DNA of 64,000 nt from Mesorhizobium sp. CA8 (GCF_020164955.1 NZ_JAIUHG010000001.1:248001-312000), one strand, 5' to 3'. Positions 34,882-44,955 are shown, counted from the stretch's first letter. Numbers and translations: made by a program. The notes: generated by a model from the sequence alone, not told the origin.

Positions 34882-34912
34882 AAAGGCCCCCGACACAAAG
34901 CCGGGGGCCTTT
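34882..34912. terminator. Bidirectional terminator
   Basis: AAAGGCCCCCG pairs perfectly with CGGGGGCCTTT (34902-34912). It lies between the PRC-barrel gene and the convergent lipoprotein gene and can end transcripts from both sides. Confidence 0.85.
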
Positions 34913-34921
34913 GACGTTTAA

Positions 34922-35044
34922 CTACTCCGCTGCGTTGAGAGTCGATAGCTCTGCCGAACTCTGCTGGGGTTTCCGATCGTCGCAGGACGTCAGGAACGCC
35001 GCCGCGATCAGAAACAAACTCACGATACCGCTCAACTGGGACAT
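34922..35044 (-). CDS. Tiny lipoprotein, 40 aa
   Basis: From ATG 35044, with AGGAGGAG seven bases upstream, the frame encodes 40 residues. The first 16-17 are a hydrophobic signal (IVSLFLIAAAF), then the lipobox LTSC at about 18-21 and a mature peptide of about 20 residues (CDDRKPQQSSAELSTLNAAE). The form recalls entericidin-like small lipoproteins, but the sequence is not theirs. The excellent ribosome site and the lipobox make a real gene likely. It is convergent with the PRC-barrel gene and divergent from eno. Confidence 0.68.
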   Translation of the reverse strand: MSQLSGIVSLFLIAAAFLTSCDDRKPQQSSAELSTLNAAE

Positions 35045-35202
35045 GGCGAAACTCCTCCTGTTTCGCCCCGCGCGAACGCGACCATAGATGAGAAGGCCAC
35101 GCAATGCGCATGACTTATGATGACAGAAATTTGCGCTTCGTGAATCCGGCCCGCGGCAATAATTGCGGCGGCGCCGATTGCCTTTTGCGCCGCTTTGGCT
35201 AA

Positions 35203-36519
<1,317 letters not shown>

Positions 36520-36541
36520 TCCGGCCCGTTCGAACAGTCTG

Positions 36542-36570
36542 AAAAAGGGCGGGTCATTCCCGCCCTTTTT
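36542..36570 (+). terminator. Rho-independent terminator of eno
   Basis: AAAAAGGGCGGG (36542-36553) pairs perfectly with CCCGCCCTTTTT (36559-36570). It lies 22 bases past the enolase stop. Confidence 0.95.
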
Positions 36571-36675
36571 CGTTTCCGGCGATCCTGCAATGGTCGTCCG
36601 TAACCGTCCATTAAGCACAATCGGGCGAAATACGACTCATGGTCGCTTGCGTTCGCGGCCGCGAGGGTTCGGGTC

Positions 36676-36999
36676 ATGTGGACACGTCAGCACAAGCAGA
36701 GAAACACCGGCAGGCTGATCATCCCTTCGCTTTGCGTGCTCTTCCTGGCCTATTTCGGCTTCCATGCCTATCACGGCGAGTTCGGCATCTACTCCAAATA
36801 TCGGCTCGAGGCCCGGGCAGTCGAACTGCAGGCCCAGCTTGATACCGTGAAGGCACGCCGGATCGACTTTGAGCGCCGTGTCCAGTTGATGCACGAAGGC
36901 ACGCTGGAGAAGGACATGCTTGACGAGCAGGCCCGAAAGGCGCTCAATCTGTCCCATCCCGACGAAATCACCATCATGCTGCCCGCTCCGACAAAATAA
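36676..36999 (+). CDS. ftsB: FtsB/DivIC-family septum formation initiator
   Basis: The 107-residue bitopic membrane protein has a short basic cytoplasmic start (residues 1-14), one membrane helix (about 14-34, IPSLCVLFLAYFGFHAYHG) and a periplasmic coiled coil (40-75, ARAVELQAQLDTVKARRIDFERR). It ends with the conserved ARKALNLSHPDEITIML. FtsB joins FtsL and FtsQ in the divisome. It lies between eno and pdhA, as in E. coli (eno-ftsB) and rhizobia. The length fits the family. Confidence 0.92.
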   Translation: MWTRQHKQRNTGRLIIPSLCVLFLAYFGFHAYHGEFGIYSKYRLEARAVELQAQLDTVKARRIDFERRVQLMHEGTLEKDMLDEQARKALNLSHPDEITIMLPAPTK

Positions 37000-37023
37000 C
37001 CGAATTTCGGTTAATCGCTCGTA

Positions 37024-37079
37024 TTTGCAATGATTCTAATCGCTTAGACGCATGTCAGCCATGCATTTTTCAGCATGGC
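37024..37079 (+). promoter_or_regulatory. Control elements in the ftsB-pdhA spacer
   Basis: TTTGCAATGATTCTAAT (37024-37040) matches the Irr iron-response pattern TTTAGAATGATTCTAAA at 14 of 17 positions. Eighteen bases on, GCCATGC and GCATGGC (37058-37064 and 37073-37079) form a perfect 7-bp dyad. Either could regulate pdhA, which starts at 37175. Both are candidates only. Confidence 0.35.
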
Positions 37080-37174
37080 GCAATGCATCCTTGCATGTTA
37101 GCCTCGCGCAAATCGGTGGGGAGGCGATCGATCTCCCTGAATGTCCGCAAAGAGACGCCAACAGGGAGTGACGC

Positions 37175-38212
37175 ATGGCCACCGCCGCCAAAAAAGCGCC
37201 CGCCAAATCCAGATCCGACAAACAGCCCAATCTGTCAGCACCCAAGCCCGCTGATTTCACCAAGGATGAAGAGCTTTCCGCCTACCGGCACATGCTCTTG
37301 ATCCGCCGCTTCGAGGAGAAGGCCGGCCAGCTCTACGGCATGGGCTTCATCGGCGGCTTCTGCCATCTCTATATCGGCCAGGAGGCCGTCGTCACCGGCA
37401 TGAAGATGGCGCTGGTCGAAGGCGACCAGATGATCACCGCCTATCGCGACCATGGCCATATGTTGGCGATGGAACTGTCGCCGCGCGGCGTCATGGCCGA
37501 GCTCACCGGCCGCCGCGGCGGCCTGTCGAAGGGCAAAGGCGGCTCCATGCACATGTTCTCCAAGGAGAAGCATTTCTATGGCGGCCACGGCATTGTCGGC
37601 GCGCAGGTGTCGCTCGGCACCGGTCTCGCCTTCGCCAACCGCTACCGTGACAACAAGAACGTCGCCCTGACCTATTTCGGCGACGGCGCCGCCAACCAGG
37701 GGCAGGTCTATGAAAGCTTCAACATGGCCTCGCTGTGGAAGCTGCCGGTGATCTACATCATCGAGAACAACCGCTACGCCATGGGCACGTCCGTGTCGCG
37801 CTCCTCGGCCGAGACCGACTTCTCCAACCGCGGCGCCTCCTTCAAGATCCCCGGCATCCAGGTCGACGGCATGGACGTTCGCGCTGTGAAGGCCGCGGGC
37901 GACCTCGCTACCGAATGGTGCCGCGCCGGCAATGGCCCGCTGATCCTCGAGATGCAGACCTACCGCTATCGCGGCCATTCAATGTCCGACCCGGCGAAAT
38001 ACCGCTCCAAGGAGGAAGTGCAGAAGATGCGCTCCGAGCACGACCCGATCGAGCAGGTCCGGGTGCGGCTGCTCGACAAGAAGTGGGCAAGCGAGGACGA
38101 GCTCAAGGCCATCGACAAGGAAGTCCGCGACATCGTCGCCGATGCCGCCGAATTCGCCCAGAACGACGCCGAGCCGGATCCGTCCGAGCTCTGGACCGAC
38201 ATCGTACTCTAA
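37175..38212 (+). CDS. pdhA: Pyruvate dehydrogenase E1 component, alpha subunit
   Basis: The 345-residue subunit decarboxylates pyruvate with thiamine diphosphate as an alpha2-beta2 heterotetramer with PdhB. The TPP/Mg motif runs from GDGAANQG to VIYIIENN (about 168-200). The phosphorylation-loop-like RYRGHSMSDPAKYRSKEE follows near 265-280. A Lys/Ala/Pro-rich first 25 residues precede the fold. AGGGAGTG stands before ATG 37175. It leads the pdhA-pdhB-pdhC operon; pdhB starts 15 bases later. Confidence 0.97.
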   Translation: MATAAKKAPAKSRSDKQPNLSAPKPADFTKDEELSAYRHMLLIRRFEEKAGQLYGMGFIGGFCHLYIGQEAVVTGMKMALVEGDQMITAYRDHGHMLAMELSPRGVMAELTGRRGGLSKGKGGSMHMFSKEKHFYGGHGIVGAQVSLGTGLAFANRYRDNKNVALTYFGDGAANQGQVYESFNMASLWKLPVIYIIENNRYAMGTSVSRSSAETDFSNRGASFKIPGIQVDGMDVRAVKAAGDLATEWCRAGNGPLILEMQTYRYRGHSMSDPAKYRSKEEVQKMRSEHDPIEQVRVRLLDKKWASEDELKAIDKEVRDIVADAAEFAQNDAEPDPSELWTDIVL

Positions 38213-38227
38213 GGAGAGGGCAAGGAC

Positions 38228-39622
38228 ATGCCGATCGAAATTCTCATGCCCGCGCTCTCGCCGACGATGGAAGAGGGCAATCTTTCCAAATGGCTGAAGA
38301 GCGAAGGCGACAAGGTAGTCGCCGGCGATGTCATCGCTGAGATCGAGACCGACAAGGCGACGATGGAAGTCGAAGCCGTCGACGAAGGCACGCTCGCCAA
38401 GATCCTGGTTCCCGCCGGCACCGAAGGCGTCAAGGTCAATGCGGTCATCGCCGTGCTCGCCGTCGACGGCGAGGACGTCGACAAGGCCGGCGAAGGCATC
38501 GGCGAAGAAGAACCCGCCAGGGCTGAAAAAGCCGCACCCGCGCCGGCCCCTACCACAGCTAAGAGCCAGGCTGCGGCTCCCTTGGTCGCCGCGCCGAAGA
38601 CGGAGATCGCGGCGGACCCGGATATTCCCGCCGGCACCGAGATGGTTTCCACCACGGTGCGCGAAGCGTTGCGTGACGCGATGGCCGAGGAAATGCGCCG
38701 CGACGGCGACGTCTTCGTCATGGGCGAGGAGGTCGCCGAGTACCAGGGCGCCTACAAGATCACGCAAGGCCTGCTGCAGGAATTCGGGCCGCGACGGGTC
38801 GTCGACACGCCGATCACCGAGCACGGCTTTGCCGGCGTCGGCGTCGGCGCTGCCATGGCCGGGTTGAAGCCGATCGTCGAGTTCATGACGTTCAACTTCG
38901 CCATGCAGGCGATCGATCAGATCATCAACTCGGCCGCCAAGACGCTCTATATGTCCGGCGGCCAGATGGGCGCGCCGATCGTCTTCCGTGGCCCGAACGG
39001 AGCCGCGGCCCGCGTCGCCGCCCAGCACTCGCAGTGCTATGCCGCCTGGTACAGCCATATTCCCGGCCTGAAAGTGGTGATGCCCTATACGGCCGCCGAC
39101 GCCAAGGGCCTGCTCAAAGCGGCGATCCGCGATCCGAACCCGGTCATCTTCCTGGAGAACGAGATTCTCTACGGCCATTCCTTCGATGTGCCGAAGCTCG
39201 ACGACTTCGTGCTGCCGATCGGCAAAGCGCGCATACATAAGCAGGGCAAGGATGTGACGATCGTCTCGTTCGGCATCGGCATGACCTATGCGGTCAAGGC
39301 GGAGGCCGAGCTGCGCGGCATGGGCATCGATGCCGAGATCATCGATCTCAGAACCATCCGGCCGCTCGACTTCGACACGATCATCGCTTCGGTGAAGAAA
39401 ACCAACCGTCTCGTGGTGGTGGAAGAAGGTTTTCCGCAAAACTCGGTCGGCGATCACATCGCCAACCAGGTCTCGCAGCGCGCCTTCGACTTCCTCGATG
39501 CGCCGGTGATCACCATCGCCGGCAAGGATGTGCCGATGCCTTACGCGGCGAATCTCGAGAAGCTGGCGCTGCCGAACGTCGGTGAAGTCGTCGAGGCCGT
39601 CAAAGCCGTTACCTATCGCTGA
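38228..39622 (+). CDS. pdhB: Pyruvate dehydrogenase E1 component, beta subunit, with N-terminal lipoyl domain
   Basis: The 464-residue protein has a biotinyl/lipoyl domain at 1-80, with the lipoylated lysine in ETDKATMEV, and an Ala/Pro-rich linker at about 90-140. The E1-beta transketolase fold follows from about residue 142 ([21 protein letters not shown] to NLEKLALPN). A lipoyl domain on E1-beta is an alphaproteobacterial speciality described for Rhizobium and Zymomonas. The lipoyl coding region is very similar to that of pdhC, including a 26-base identical run. It follows pdhA by 15 bases. Confidence 0.97.
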   Translation: MPIEILMPALSPTMEEGNLSKWLKSEGDKVVAGDVIAEIETDKATMEVEAVDEGTLAKILVPAGTEGVKVNAVIAVLAVDGEDVDKAGEGIGEEEPARAEKAAPAPAPTTAKSQAAAPLVAAPKTEIAADPDIPAGTEMVSTTVREALRDAMAEEMRRDGDVFVMGEEVAEYQGAYKITQGLLQEFGPRRVVDTPITEHGFAGVGVGAAMAGLKPIVEFMTFNFAMQAIDQIINSAAKTLYMSGGQMGAPIVFRGPNGAAARVAAQHSQCYAAWYSHIPGLKVVMPYTAADAKGLLKAAIRDPNPVIFLENEILYGHSFDVPKLDDFVLPIGKARIHKQGKDVTIVSFGIGMTYAVKAEAELRGMGIDAEIIDLRTIRPLDFDTIIASVKKTNRLVVVEEGFPQNSVGDHIANQVSQRAFDFLDAPVITIAGKDVPMPYAANLEKLALPNVGEVVEAVKAVTYR

Positions 39623-39640
39623 GCCGGTCGGGAGGACATC

Positions 39641-41005
39641 ATGCCAATCAACATCACCATGCCGGCGCTCTCGCCCACGATGGAAGAGGGCAATCTTTCC
39701 AAGTGGCTGGTCAAGGAAGGCGACAAGGTTTCGCCGGGCGATGTGATCGCCGAGATCGAGACCGACAAGGCGACGATGGAGGTCGAAGCCGTCGATGAAG
39801 GCACGGTCGCCAAGCTGGTCGTTCCGGCCGGCACCGAGGGCGTCAAGGTCAACGCGCTGATCGCCATCCTGGCCGGCGAGGGCGAGGATGTCGGCGCCGC
39901 GGCCAAGGGCGGCGGCGATGCCGCGCCCAAGGCTGAAGTTCCCAAAGCGGAAGCCCCGAAGCCTGAAGCGGCCAAGGAAGCGCCGAAAGCGGCAGCCGCT
40001 GCGGCGCCCGCGCCGGCGAAGGCCGAGCCTGCTCCCGTCGCCAACGGCCACGCCGCCGGCGATCGCGTCTTCGCATCGCCGCTGGCCCGCCGCATCGCCA
40101 AGGATGCCGGCGTCGATGTGACGGCATTGACCGGTTCCGGCCCGCATGGCCGCGTGGTGAAGGTCGATGTCGAGGCGGCGATCGCTTCCGGCGGCGTTCC
40201 AGCTGCGAAGGCGCCCGCCGGCGCTCCGTCCGCTCCGGCGCCTGCACCCAAGCCGATGTCGGACGACCAGGTGCTGAAGCTGTTCGCCGAAGGCTCCTAC
40301 GAGCTCGTGCCGCACGACAATATGCGCAAGACCATCGCGCGCCGCCTGGTCGAGGCGAAGTCCACCATCCCGCATTTCTATTTGACGCTGGACTGCGAGC
40401 TCGATGCGCTGCTTGCGTTGCGCACGCAGCTCAATGCCGCGGCACCGATGAGGAAGACCGAGAAGGGCGAGGTTCCAGCCTACAAGCTCTCGGTCAACGA
40501 CATGGTGATCAAGGCCATGGCCATGGCGCTGATGGCGGTGCCGGATGCCAATGCCTCCTGGACGGAGAACGCCATGGTCAAGCACAAGCACGCCGATGTC
40601 GGCGTTGCCGTGTCGATCCCCGGCGGCCTGATCACGCCGATCATCCGGCATGCCGATGAAAAGACGCTGTCGGTCATCTCCAACGAGATGAAAGACCTGG
40701 CAAGCCGCGCCCGCAGCCGCAAGCTGAAGCCGGAAGAATATCAGGGCGGCACGACGGCGGTGTCCAATCTGGGCATGTTCGGCATCAAGGATTTTGCCGC
40801 CGTCATCAACCCGCCGCATGCGACGATTTTGGCGGTCGGCGCCGGCGAGGAGCGGGCGGTGGTGAAGAAGGGCGAGATCAGAATAGCCACCGTGATGTCG
40901 GTGACCTTATCGACCGACCATCGCGCCGTCGACGGCGCGCTTGGCGCGGAACTGCTCGGCGCCTTCAAGCGCTTGATCGAAAATCCGATGGGCATGCTGG
41001 TGTAG
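39641..41005 (+). CDS. pdhC: Pyruvate dehydrogenase E2, dihydrolipoyl acetyltransferase
   Basis: The 454-residue core subunit has a lipoyl domain (1-80, Lys in ETDKATMEV) and an Ala/Pro/Lys linker (about 85-140). A peripheral subunit-binding domain follows (about 145-180, ASPLARRIAKDAGVDVTALTG), then a second linker and the catalytic domain from about 205 to the end. The acetyltransferase histidine motif DHRAVDG lies near residue 425. It passes acetyl groups from lipoate to CoA and binds E1 and Lpd. It starts 18 bases after pdhB with GGGAGG upstream. A short ORF follows 13 bases after its stop. Confidence 0.98.
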   Translation: MPINITMPALSPTMEEGNLSKWLVKEGDKVSPGDVIAEIETDKATMEVEAVDEGTVAKLVVPAGTEGVKVNALIAILAGEGEDVGAAAKGGGDAAPKAEVPKAEAPKPEAAKEAPKAAAAAAPAPAKAEPAPVANGHAAGDRVFASPLARRIAKDAGVDVTALTGSGPHGRVVKVDVEAAIASGGVPAAKAPAGAPSAPAPAPKPMSDDQVLKLFAEGSYELVPHDNMRKTIARRLVEAKSTIPHFYLTLDCELDALLALRTQLNAAAPMRKTEKGEVPAYKLSVNDMVIKAMAMALMAVPDANASWTENAMVKHKHADVGVAVSIPGGLITPIIRHADEKTLSVISNEMKDLASRARSRKLKPEEYQGGTTAVSNLGMFGIKDFAAVINPPHATILAVGAGEERAVVKKGEIRIATVMSVTLSTDHRAVDGALGAELLGAFKRLIENPMGMLV

Positions 41006-41018
41006 GAAGGAAAAGGCG

Positions 41019-41141
41019 GTGCGGAAATTCTTCACCAGCCTTTTCGCCCTGATCATTTTCGATCCCGACGGCGAGCTCTTCGCGCGCCGGCGCGGCAGGC
41101 GCTCGCAGCCAGTTTTCGGCAAGGGTGGGACAACCGCATGA
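41019..41141 (+). CDS. Small basic protein, 40 aa, in the pdh operon
   Basis: GTG 41019, preceded by AGGAAGGAAAAGG, opens a 40-residue frame whose TGA overlaps the start of the SGNH hydrolase gene as ATGA. Residues 2-14 are hydrophobic (KFFTSLFALIIFD), then a basic run (RRRGRRSQ, about 23-30). The good ribosome site and the coupled stop argue for a real gene. I know no family. It might serve mainly to couple translation of the next gene. Confidence 0.55.
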   Translation: MRKFFTSLFALIIFDPDGELFARRRGRRSQPVFGKGGTTA

Positions 41142-41776
41142 AGACAATTCTTTGCTACGGCGACTCCCTGACGTGGGGCTACGATGCCGCCAGCCTCGGC
41201 CGCCATGCGCTCGAGGACCGCTGGCCGAGCGTTCTTGGGGCCGAACTAGGGGGTGACGTCGAGGTCATCGCCGAAGGCCTCAACGGCCGCACCACGGCCT
41301 TCGACGACCATCTGGCCGGTGCCGATCGCAACGGCGCCCGCATCCTGCCGACGATCCTGACCAGCCATGCGCCGCTTGATCTCATCATCATCATGCTCGG
41401 CGCCAACGACATGAAGCCCTGGATCCACGGGAATCCGGTCGCCGCCAAGCAGGGCATGGAGCGGCTGATCAACATCGTGCGCGGCCATGCCTATCCGTTC
41501 GACTGGCCGGCCCCACAGATCCTCATTGTCGCGCCGCCTGTCGTGACACGCACCGACAATGCCGAATTCAAGGAAATGTTCGCCGGCGGTGACGACGCGT
41601 CCAAGCGGCTGGCGCCGCAATATTCCGCGCTGGCCGACGAGGCCGGCTGCGGCTTCTTCGACGCGGGCACTGTCGCTGCCACCACGCCGCTCGACGGCGT
41701 CCATCTCGATGCCGAGAACACGCGGCGGATCGGCCAGGCGCTGGCGCCGCTCGTGCGTGTGATGTTAGCGACATGA
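41138..41776 (+). CDS. SGNH/GDSL-family hydrolase
   Basis: The 212-residue cytoplasmic esterase has all SGNH blocks: block I CYGDSLTWG (nucleophile Ser10), block II Gly in EGLNGRTT, block III LGANDMKP (Asn) and block V DGVHLDAENT (Asp, His). It resembles the arylesterase/acyl-CoA thioesterase-like members that rhizobia often carry within the pdh operon. No signal peptide is seen. It overlaps the preceding small ORF and the following 71-residue ORF by four bases each. The physiological substrate is unknown. Confidence 0.9.
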   Translation: MKTILCYGDSLTWGYDAASLGRHALEDRWPSVLGAELGGDVEVIAEGLNGRTTAFDDHLAGADRNGARILPTILTSHAPLDLIIIMLGANDMKPWIHGNPVAAKQGMERLINIVRGHAYPFDWPAPQILIVAPPVVTRTDNAEFKEMFAGGDDASKRLAPQYSALADEAGCGFFDAGTVAATTPLDGVHLDAENTRRIGQALAPLVRVMLAT

Positions 41777-41988
41777 TAGCCAATGCATTTCTGATCATTG
41801 GCCTTTGGTTGGCTGTGCGTGGGCAAGGCCGTCGAAGTCGGCTGATTACAGGCTCTGCATTTGTGGGACTCTGGGCTCTCGACGCCCTGTCGGTACTAAT
41901 GCATGAGCCAACTTTCAGGCCTCCAATGCTGATGCATGAGCCATGGGCGATACCAAAGCCCCCTATCGGCAAAGCGTCGCTTCAATAA
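41773..41988 (+). CDS. Small hypothetical membrane protein, 71 aa
   Basis: ATG 41773 overlaps the hydrolase stop (ATGA) and opens 71 residues. Residues 2-16 (IANAFLIIGLWLAV) and 26-44 (TGSAFVGLWALDALSVLM) could be two membrane segments. The C-terminal part holds MHEP twice (about 43-46 and 54-57), encoded by a 12-base direct repeat. Codon use is unlike its neighbours: many A/T-ending and rare codons (ATA, TTG, AGG, AGT). It ends 10 bases before lpdA. It may be an acquired or decaying ORF rather than a core gene. Confidence 0.45.
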   Translation: MIANAFLIIGLWLAVRGQGRRSRLITGSAFVGLWALDALSVLMHEPTFRPPMLMHEPWAIPKPPIGKASLQ

Positions 41989-41998
41989 GGACCATAAA

Positions 41999-43465
41999 AT
42001 GGCTGAATCCTACGACGTCATCATCATCGGCTCAGGCCCCGGCGGCTATGTCACGGCGGTGCGCTCCGCCCAGCTCGGCTTCAAGACGGCAATCGTCGAG
42101 CGCGAGCATCTTGGCGGCATCTGCCTGAACTGGGGCTGCATCCCGACCAAGGCGCTGCTGCGCTCCGCCGAGATCATGCATTATTCGGATCATCTGAAGG
42201 ATTACGGGCTGAAGCTTGAAGGCGGTAAAATCATCCCCGACACCGCCGCCGTGGTCGACCGCTCGCGAAAAGTGTCGCTGAGGCTCAATACCGGCGTCGG
42301 CTTCCTGATGAAGAAGAACAAGGTCGATATCATCTGGGGCGAGGCAAAGCTTTCGAAGGCTCCTGCCGGTGACAAACCGGGCGAGGTCGTCGTCTCGAAG
42401 ACCGCGAAGAAGGCAATGGAGCCGCAACCGCCGGTGCCGAAGGGCGTCAAGGGCGAGGGCACCTACACGGCCAAGCACATCATCCTGGCGACCGGCGCCA
42501 GGCCGCGCGCGCTACCCGGCATCGAGCCGGACGGCAAGCTGATCTGGACTTATTTCGAGGCCATGGTGCCGAAGGAAATGCCGAAGTCGCTGCTGGTGAT
42601 GGGCTCGGGCGCCATCGGCATCGAATTCGCCTCCTTCTACCGCACCATGGGCGCCGATGTGACGGTGGTCGAGTTGCTGCCGGCGGTGATGCCGGTCGAG
42701 GACGCCGAAGTCTCGAAATTCGCGCAAAAACAGTTCGAGAAGCAGGGCATGAAGATCCTCCTCGAGGCCAAGGTGACCAAGGTTGAAAAGGGCGCCAATT
42801 CGGTCACCGCGCACGTCGAGATGAAGGACGGCAAGGTCGAGAAGATCACCGCCGACCGCATGATCTCGGCCGTCGGCGTGCAGGGCAACATCGAGAATCT
42901 CGGCCTGGAAGCGCTTGGCGTGAAGACGGACCGCGGCTGCGTGGTCGTCGACGGCTACGGCAAGACCAATGTGCCCGGCATCTATGCGATCGGCGACGTG
43001 GCCGGCCCGCCTATGCTCGCCCACAAGGCCGAGCACGAAGGCGTGGTCTGTGTCGAGAAAATCGCCAATTTCCCAGGAGTGCACCCCATCGACAAGCTGA
43101 AGATCCCCGGCTGCACCTATTGCAGCCCGCAGGTCGCGTCCGTCGGCCTGACCGAAGCGAAGGCCAAGGCGGAAGGCAAGGATATCCGCGTCGGCCGCTT
43201 CCCGTTCAGCGCCAACGGCAAGGCCATCGCGCTCGGCGAGGACCAGGGCTTCGTCAAAACTATCTTCGACAAGAAGACCGGGCAGCTGCTCGGCGCGCAT
43301 ATGGTCGGCGCCGAGGTGACCGAGCTCATCCAGGGTTTTGTGGTGGCTATGAACCTGGAGACCACCGAGGAAGAGCTGATGCATACGATCTTCCCGCATC
43401 CGACGCTGTCGGAAATGATGAAGGAGAGTGTGCTCGACGCCTATGGCCGCGTTTTGAACGCATGA
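41999..43465 (+). CDS. lpdA: Dihydrolipoyl dehydrogenase (E3)
   Basis: The 488-residue FAD disulfide oxidoreductase reoxidises lipoate of PDH. The FAD loop is GSGPGGYVTA at 13-22. The redox disulfide is in GGICLNWGCIPTK, GSGAIGIEFASF is the NAD loop, YAIGDVAGPPMLAHKA is the second FAD block and HPHPTLSE gives the His-Glu base of the partner chain. ATG 41999 has AAGGA upstream; 21 extra upstream codons are excluded. An insertion at about 120-150 (SKAPAGDKPGE to VPKGVKG) is longer than in E. coli Lpd, as in other rhizobial PDH-linked copies. Confidence 0.97.
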   Translation: MAESYDVIIIGSGPGGYVTAVRSAQLGFKTAIVEREHLGGICLNWGCIPTKALLRSAEIMHYSDHLKDYGLKLEGGKIIPDTAAVVDRSRKVSLRLNTGVGFLMKKNKVDIIWGEAKLSKAPAGDKPGEVVVSKTAKKAMEPQPPVPKGVKGEGTYTAKHIILATGARPRALPGIEPDGKLIWTYFEAMVPKEMPKSLLVMGSGAIGIEFASFYRTMGADVTVVELLPAVMPVEDAEVSKFAQKQFEKQGMKILLEAKVTKVEKGANSVTAHVEMKDGKVEKITADRMISAVGVQGNIENLGLEALGVKTDRGCVVVDGYGKTNVPGIYAIGDVAGPPMLAHKAEHEGVVCVEKIANFPGVHPIDKLKIPGCTYCSPQVASVGLTEAKAKAEGKDIRVGRFPFSANGKAIALGEDQGFVKTIFDKKTGQLLGAHMVGAEVTELIQGFVVAMNLETTEEELMHTIFPHPTLSEMMKESVLDAYGRVLNA

Positions 43466-43603
43466 TAGGTCACCAATCGGTGATCGATGGCCAATACGTG
43501 CTAACGTGGTCGGGCGAGTCTCACACGCGGCAGCCGGAGAAAGCTGACGGCAAGGCGGTTCGTATCCGGATGCATTTTCACCTGATCGAGGAGGAATTGG
43601 CAC

Positions 43604-43861
43604 ATGCATATGAATGGCGTCGGCTGGATCGCAGCCATCATCGTCGGCGGCCTGGCGGGCTGGCTGGCCGAGATGGTCATGAAGAGCAACACCGGTATCT
43701 TCATGAACATCATCATGGGGATCGTCGGTGCGATAGTGCTGAACGCGATCCTGCAGGCTCTCAACATCCAGTCGTTCGGCGTCGGCTGGGTCGCCTATCT
43801 GATCACCGGCTTCATCGGCGCCTGCCTGCTGATCTTCGTCGGACGGCTCGTGCGTCGCTGA
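43604..43861 (+). CDS. GlsB/YeaQ/YmgE-family (transglycosylase-associated) membrane protein
   Basis: The 85-residue, very hydrophobic protein has three membrane segments (about 6-25, 31-52 and 58-80) and the glycine pattern GWIAAIIVGGLAGWLAE typical of the family. GAGGAGG stands ten bases before ATG 43604; a second Met at codon 3 would fit too. Members are induced by osmotic or acid stress; their biochemical role is unresolved. It lies between lpdA and lipA but has its own terminator, so it may be a separate stress unit inserted in the lipoate region. Confidence 0.9.
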   Translation: MHMNGVGWIAAIIVGGLAGWLAEMVMKSNTGIFMNIIMGIVGAIVLNAILQALNIQSFGVGWVAYLITGFIGACLLIFVGRLVRR

Positions 43862-43886
43862 CCCGAAGCCACCGTTATGCGAAAAT

Positions 43887-43919
43887 GGCCGCGGCGGCAT
43901 GCGCTGCCGCGGCCTTTTT
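43887..43919 (+). terminator. Rho-independent terminator
   Basis: GGCCGCGGC pairs with GCCGCGGCC around GGCATGCGCT and is followed by TTTTT. It lies after the GlsB-type gene and before lipA. Confidence 0.85.
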
Positions 43920-43989
43920 CTTTGTCCCGAAAAGTCCTAGATGACGCAAGACAGGCGGCCGGCGGAATCCCGGCCGCGAAGGGTTCGAG

Positions 43990-44955
43990 ATGGTCACAGT
44001 CGTAGACACGATCGCCAACCGGCCGCGCCCGCGGCATCCCGAGAAGGCGCACCGGCCCGACCAGGAGGTGCTGCGCAAGCCTGACTGGATCCGCGTCAAA
44101 GCGCCGGTTTCGAAGGGCTATGCCGAAACGCGCGAGATCGTGACGTCGCACAAGCTGGTGACGGTGTGCGAGGAGGCCGGCTGCCCGAATATCGGCGAAT
44201 GCTGGGACAAGAAGCACGCCACCTTCATGATTATGGGCGAGATCTGCACGCGCGCCTGCGCCTTCTGCAATGTCGCGACAGGCATCCCGACCGCGCTCGA
44301 TCCGGATGAGCCGCCGCGCGTGGCCCACGCCGTCAAGCAGATGGGGCTGAGCCACGTCGTCATCACCTCCGTCGACCGCGACGATCTGGCCGATGGCGGG
44401 GCGCAGCATTTCGCCGACGTCATCCGCGCCATCCGCACGGCAACGCCTTTGACGACGATCGAGATCCTGACGCCTGACTTCCTGCGCAAGGACGGCGCGC
44501 TGGAGATCGTCGTTGCCGCCAAGCCCGATGTCTTCAACCACAATCTCGAAACCGTGCCGTCGAATTACCTGACGGTTCGCCCCGGCGCGCGTTATTTCCA
44601 CTCGATCCGGCTTTTGCAGCGGGTCAAGGAACTCGACCCGTCGATCTTCACCAAATCCGGCATCATGGTGGGCCTCGGCGAGGAGCGGAACGAGGTGCTG
44701 CAGTTGATGGACGATCTGCGTTCGGCCAATGTCGACTTCATGACCATCGGCCAGTATCTGCAGCCTTCCAAGAAGCACCATCCGGTGATCCGCTTCATCC
44801 CGCCGGACGAGTTCAAGTCCTACGAGACGATCGGCAAGACGAAGGGTTTTCTCCTCATGGCGTCGAGCCCGCTGACGCGCTCCTCGCACCATGCCGGCGA
44901 GGATTTCGCCAGGCTGCGCGCGGCGCGCGAGGCGCAGCTCGCGAAGGCCAACTGA
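43990..44955 (+). CDS. lipA: Lipoyl synthase
   Basis: The 321-residue radical-SAM enzyme inserts two sulfurs into octanoyl groups on lipoyl domains. The auxiliary cluster cysteines are Cys60, Cys65 and Cys71 ([12 protein letters not shown]). The radical-SAM cluster is CTRACAFC (Cys86, Cys90 and Cys93). The C-terminal [12 protein letters not shown] block (SSHHAGEDF) holds the serine cluster ligand. It follows lpdA and the GlsB-type gene, so the enzyme that makes the PDH cofactor sits beside the PDH operon. The next gene starts six bases after its stop. Confidence 0.98.
   Translation: MVTVVDTIANRPRPRHPEKAHRPDQEVLRKPDWIRVKAPVSKGYAETREIVTSHKLVTVCEEAGCPNIGECWDKKHATFMIMGEICTRACAFCNVATGIPTALDPDEPPRVAHAVKQMGLSHVVITSVDRDDLADGGAQHFADVIRAIRTATPLTTIEILTPDFLRKDGALEIVVAAKPDVFNHNLETVPSNYLTVRPGARYFHSIRLLQRVKELDPSIFTKSGIMVGLGEERNEVLQLMDDLRSANVDFMTIGQYLQPSKKHHPVIRFIPPDEFKSYETIGKTKGFLLMASSPLTRSSHHAGEDFARLRAAREAQLAKAN

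Noticed and set aside
43466..43603. Small gene between lpdA and the GlsB-type gene
   Set aside because: The frame starting at the lpdA stop runs out of phase into the next gene, has no ribosome site and no recognisable product.
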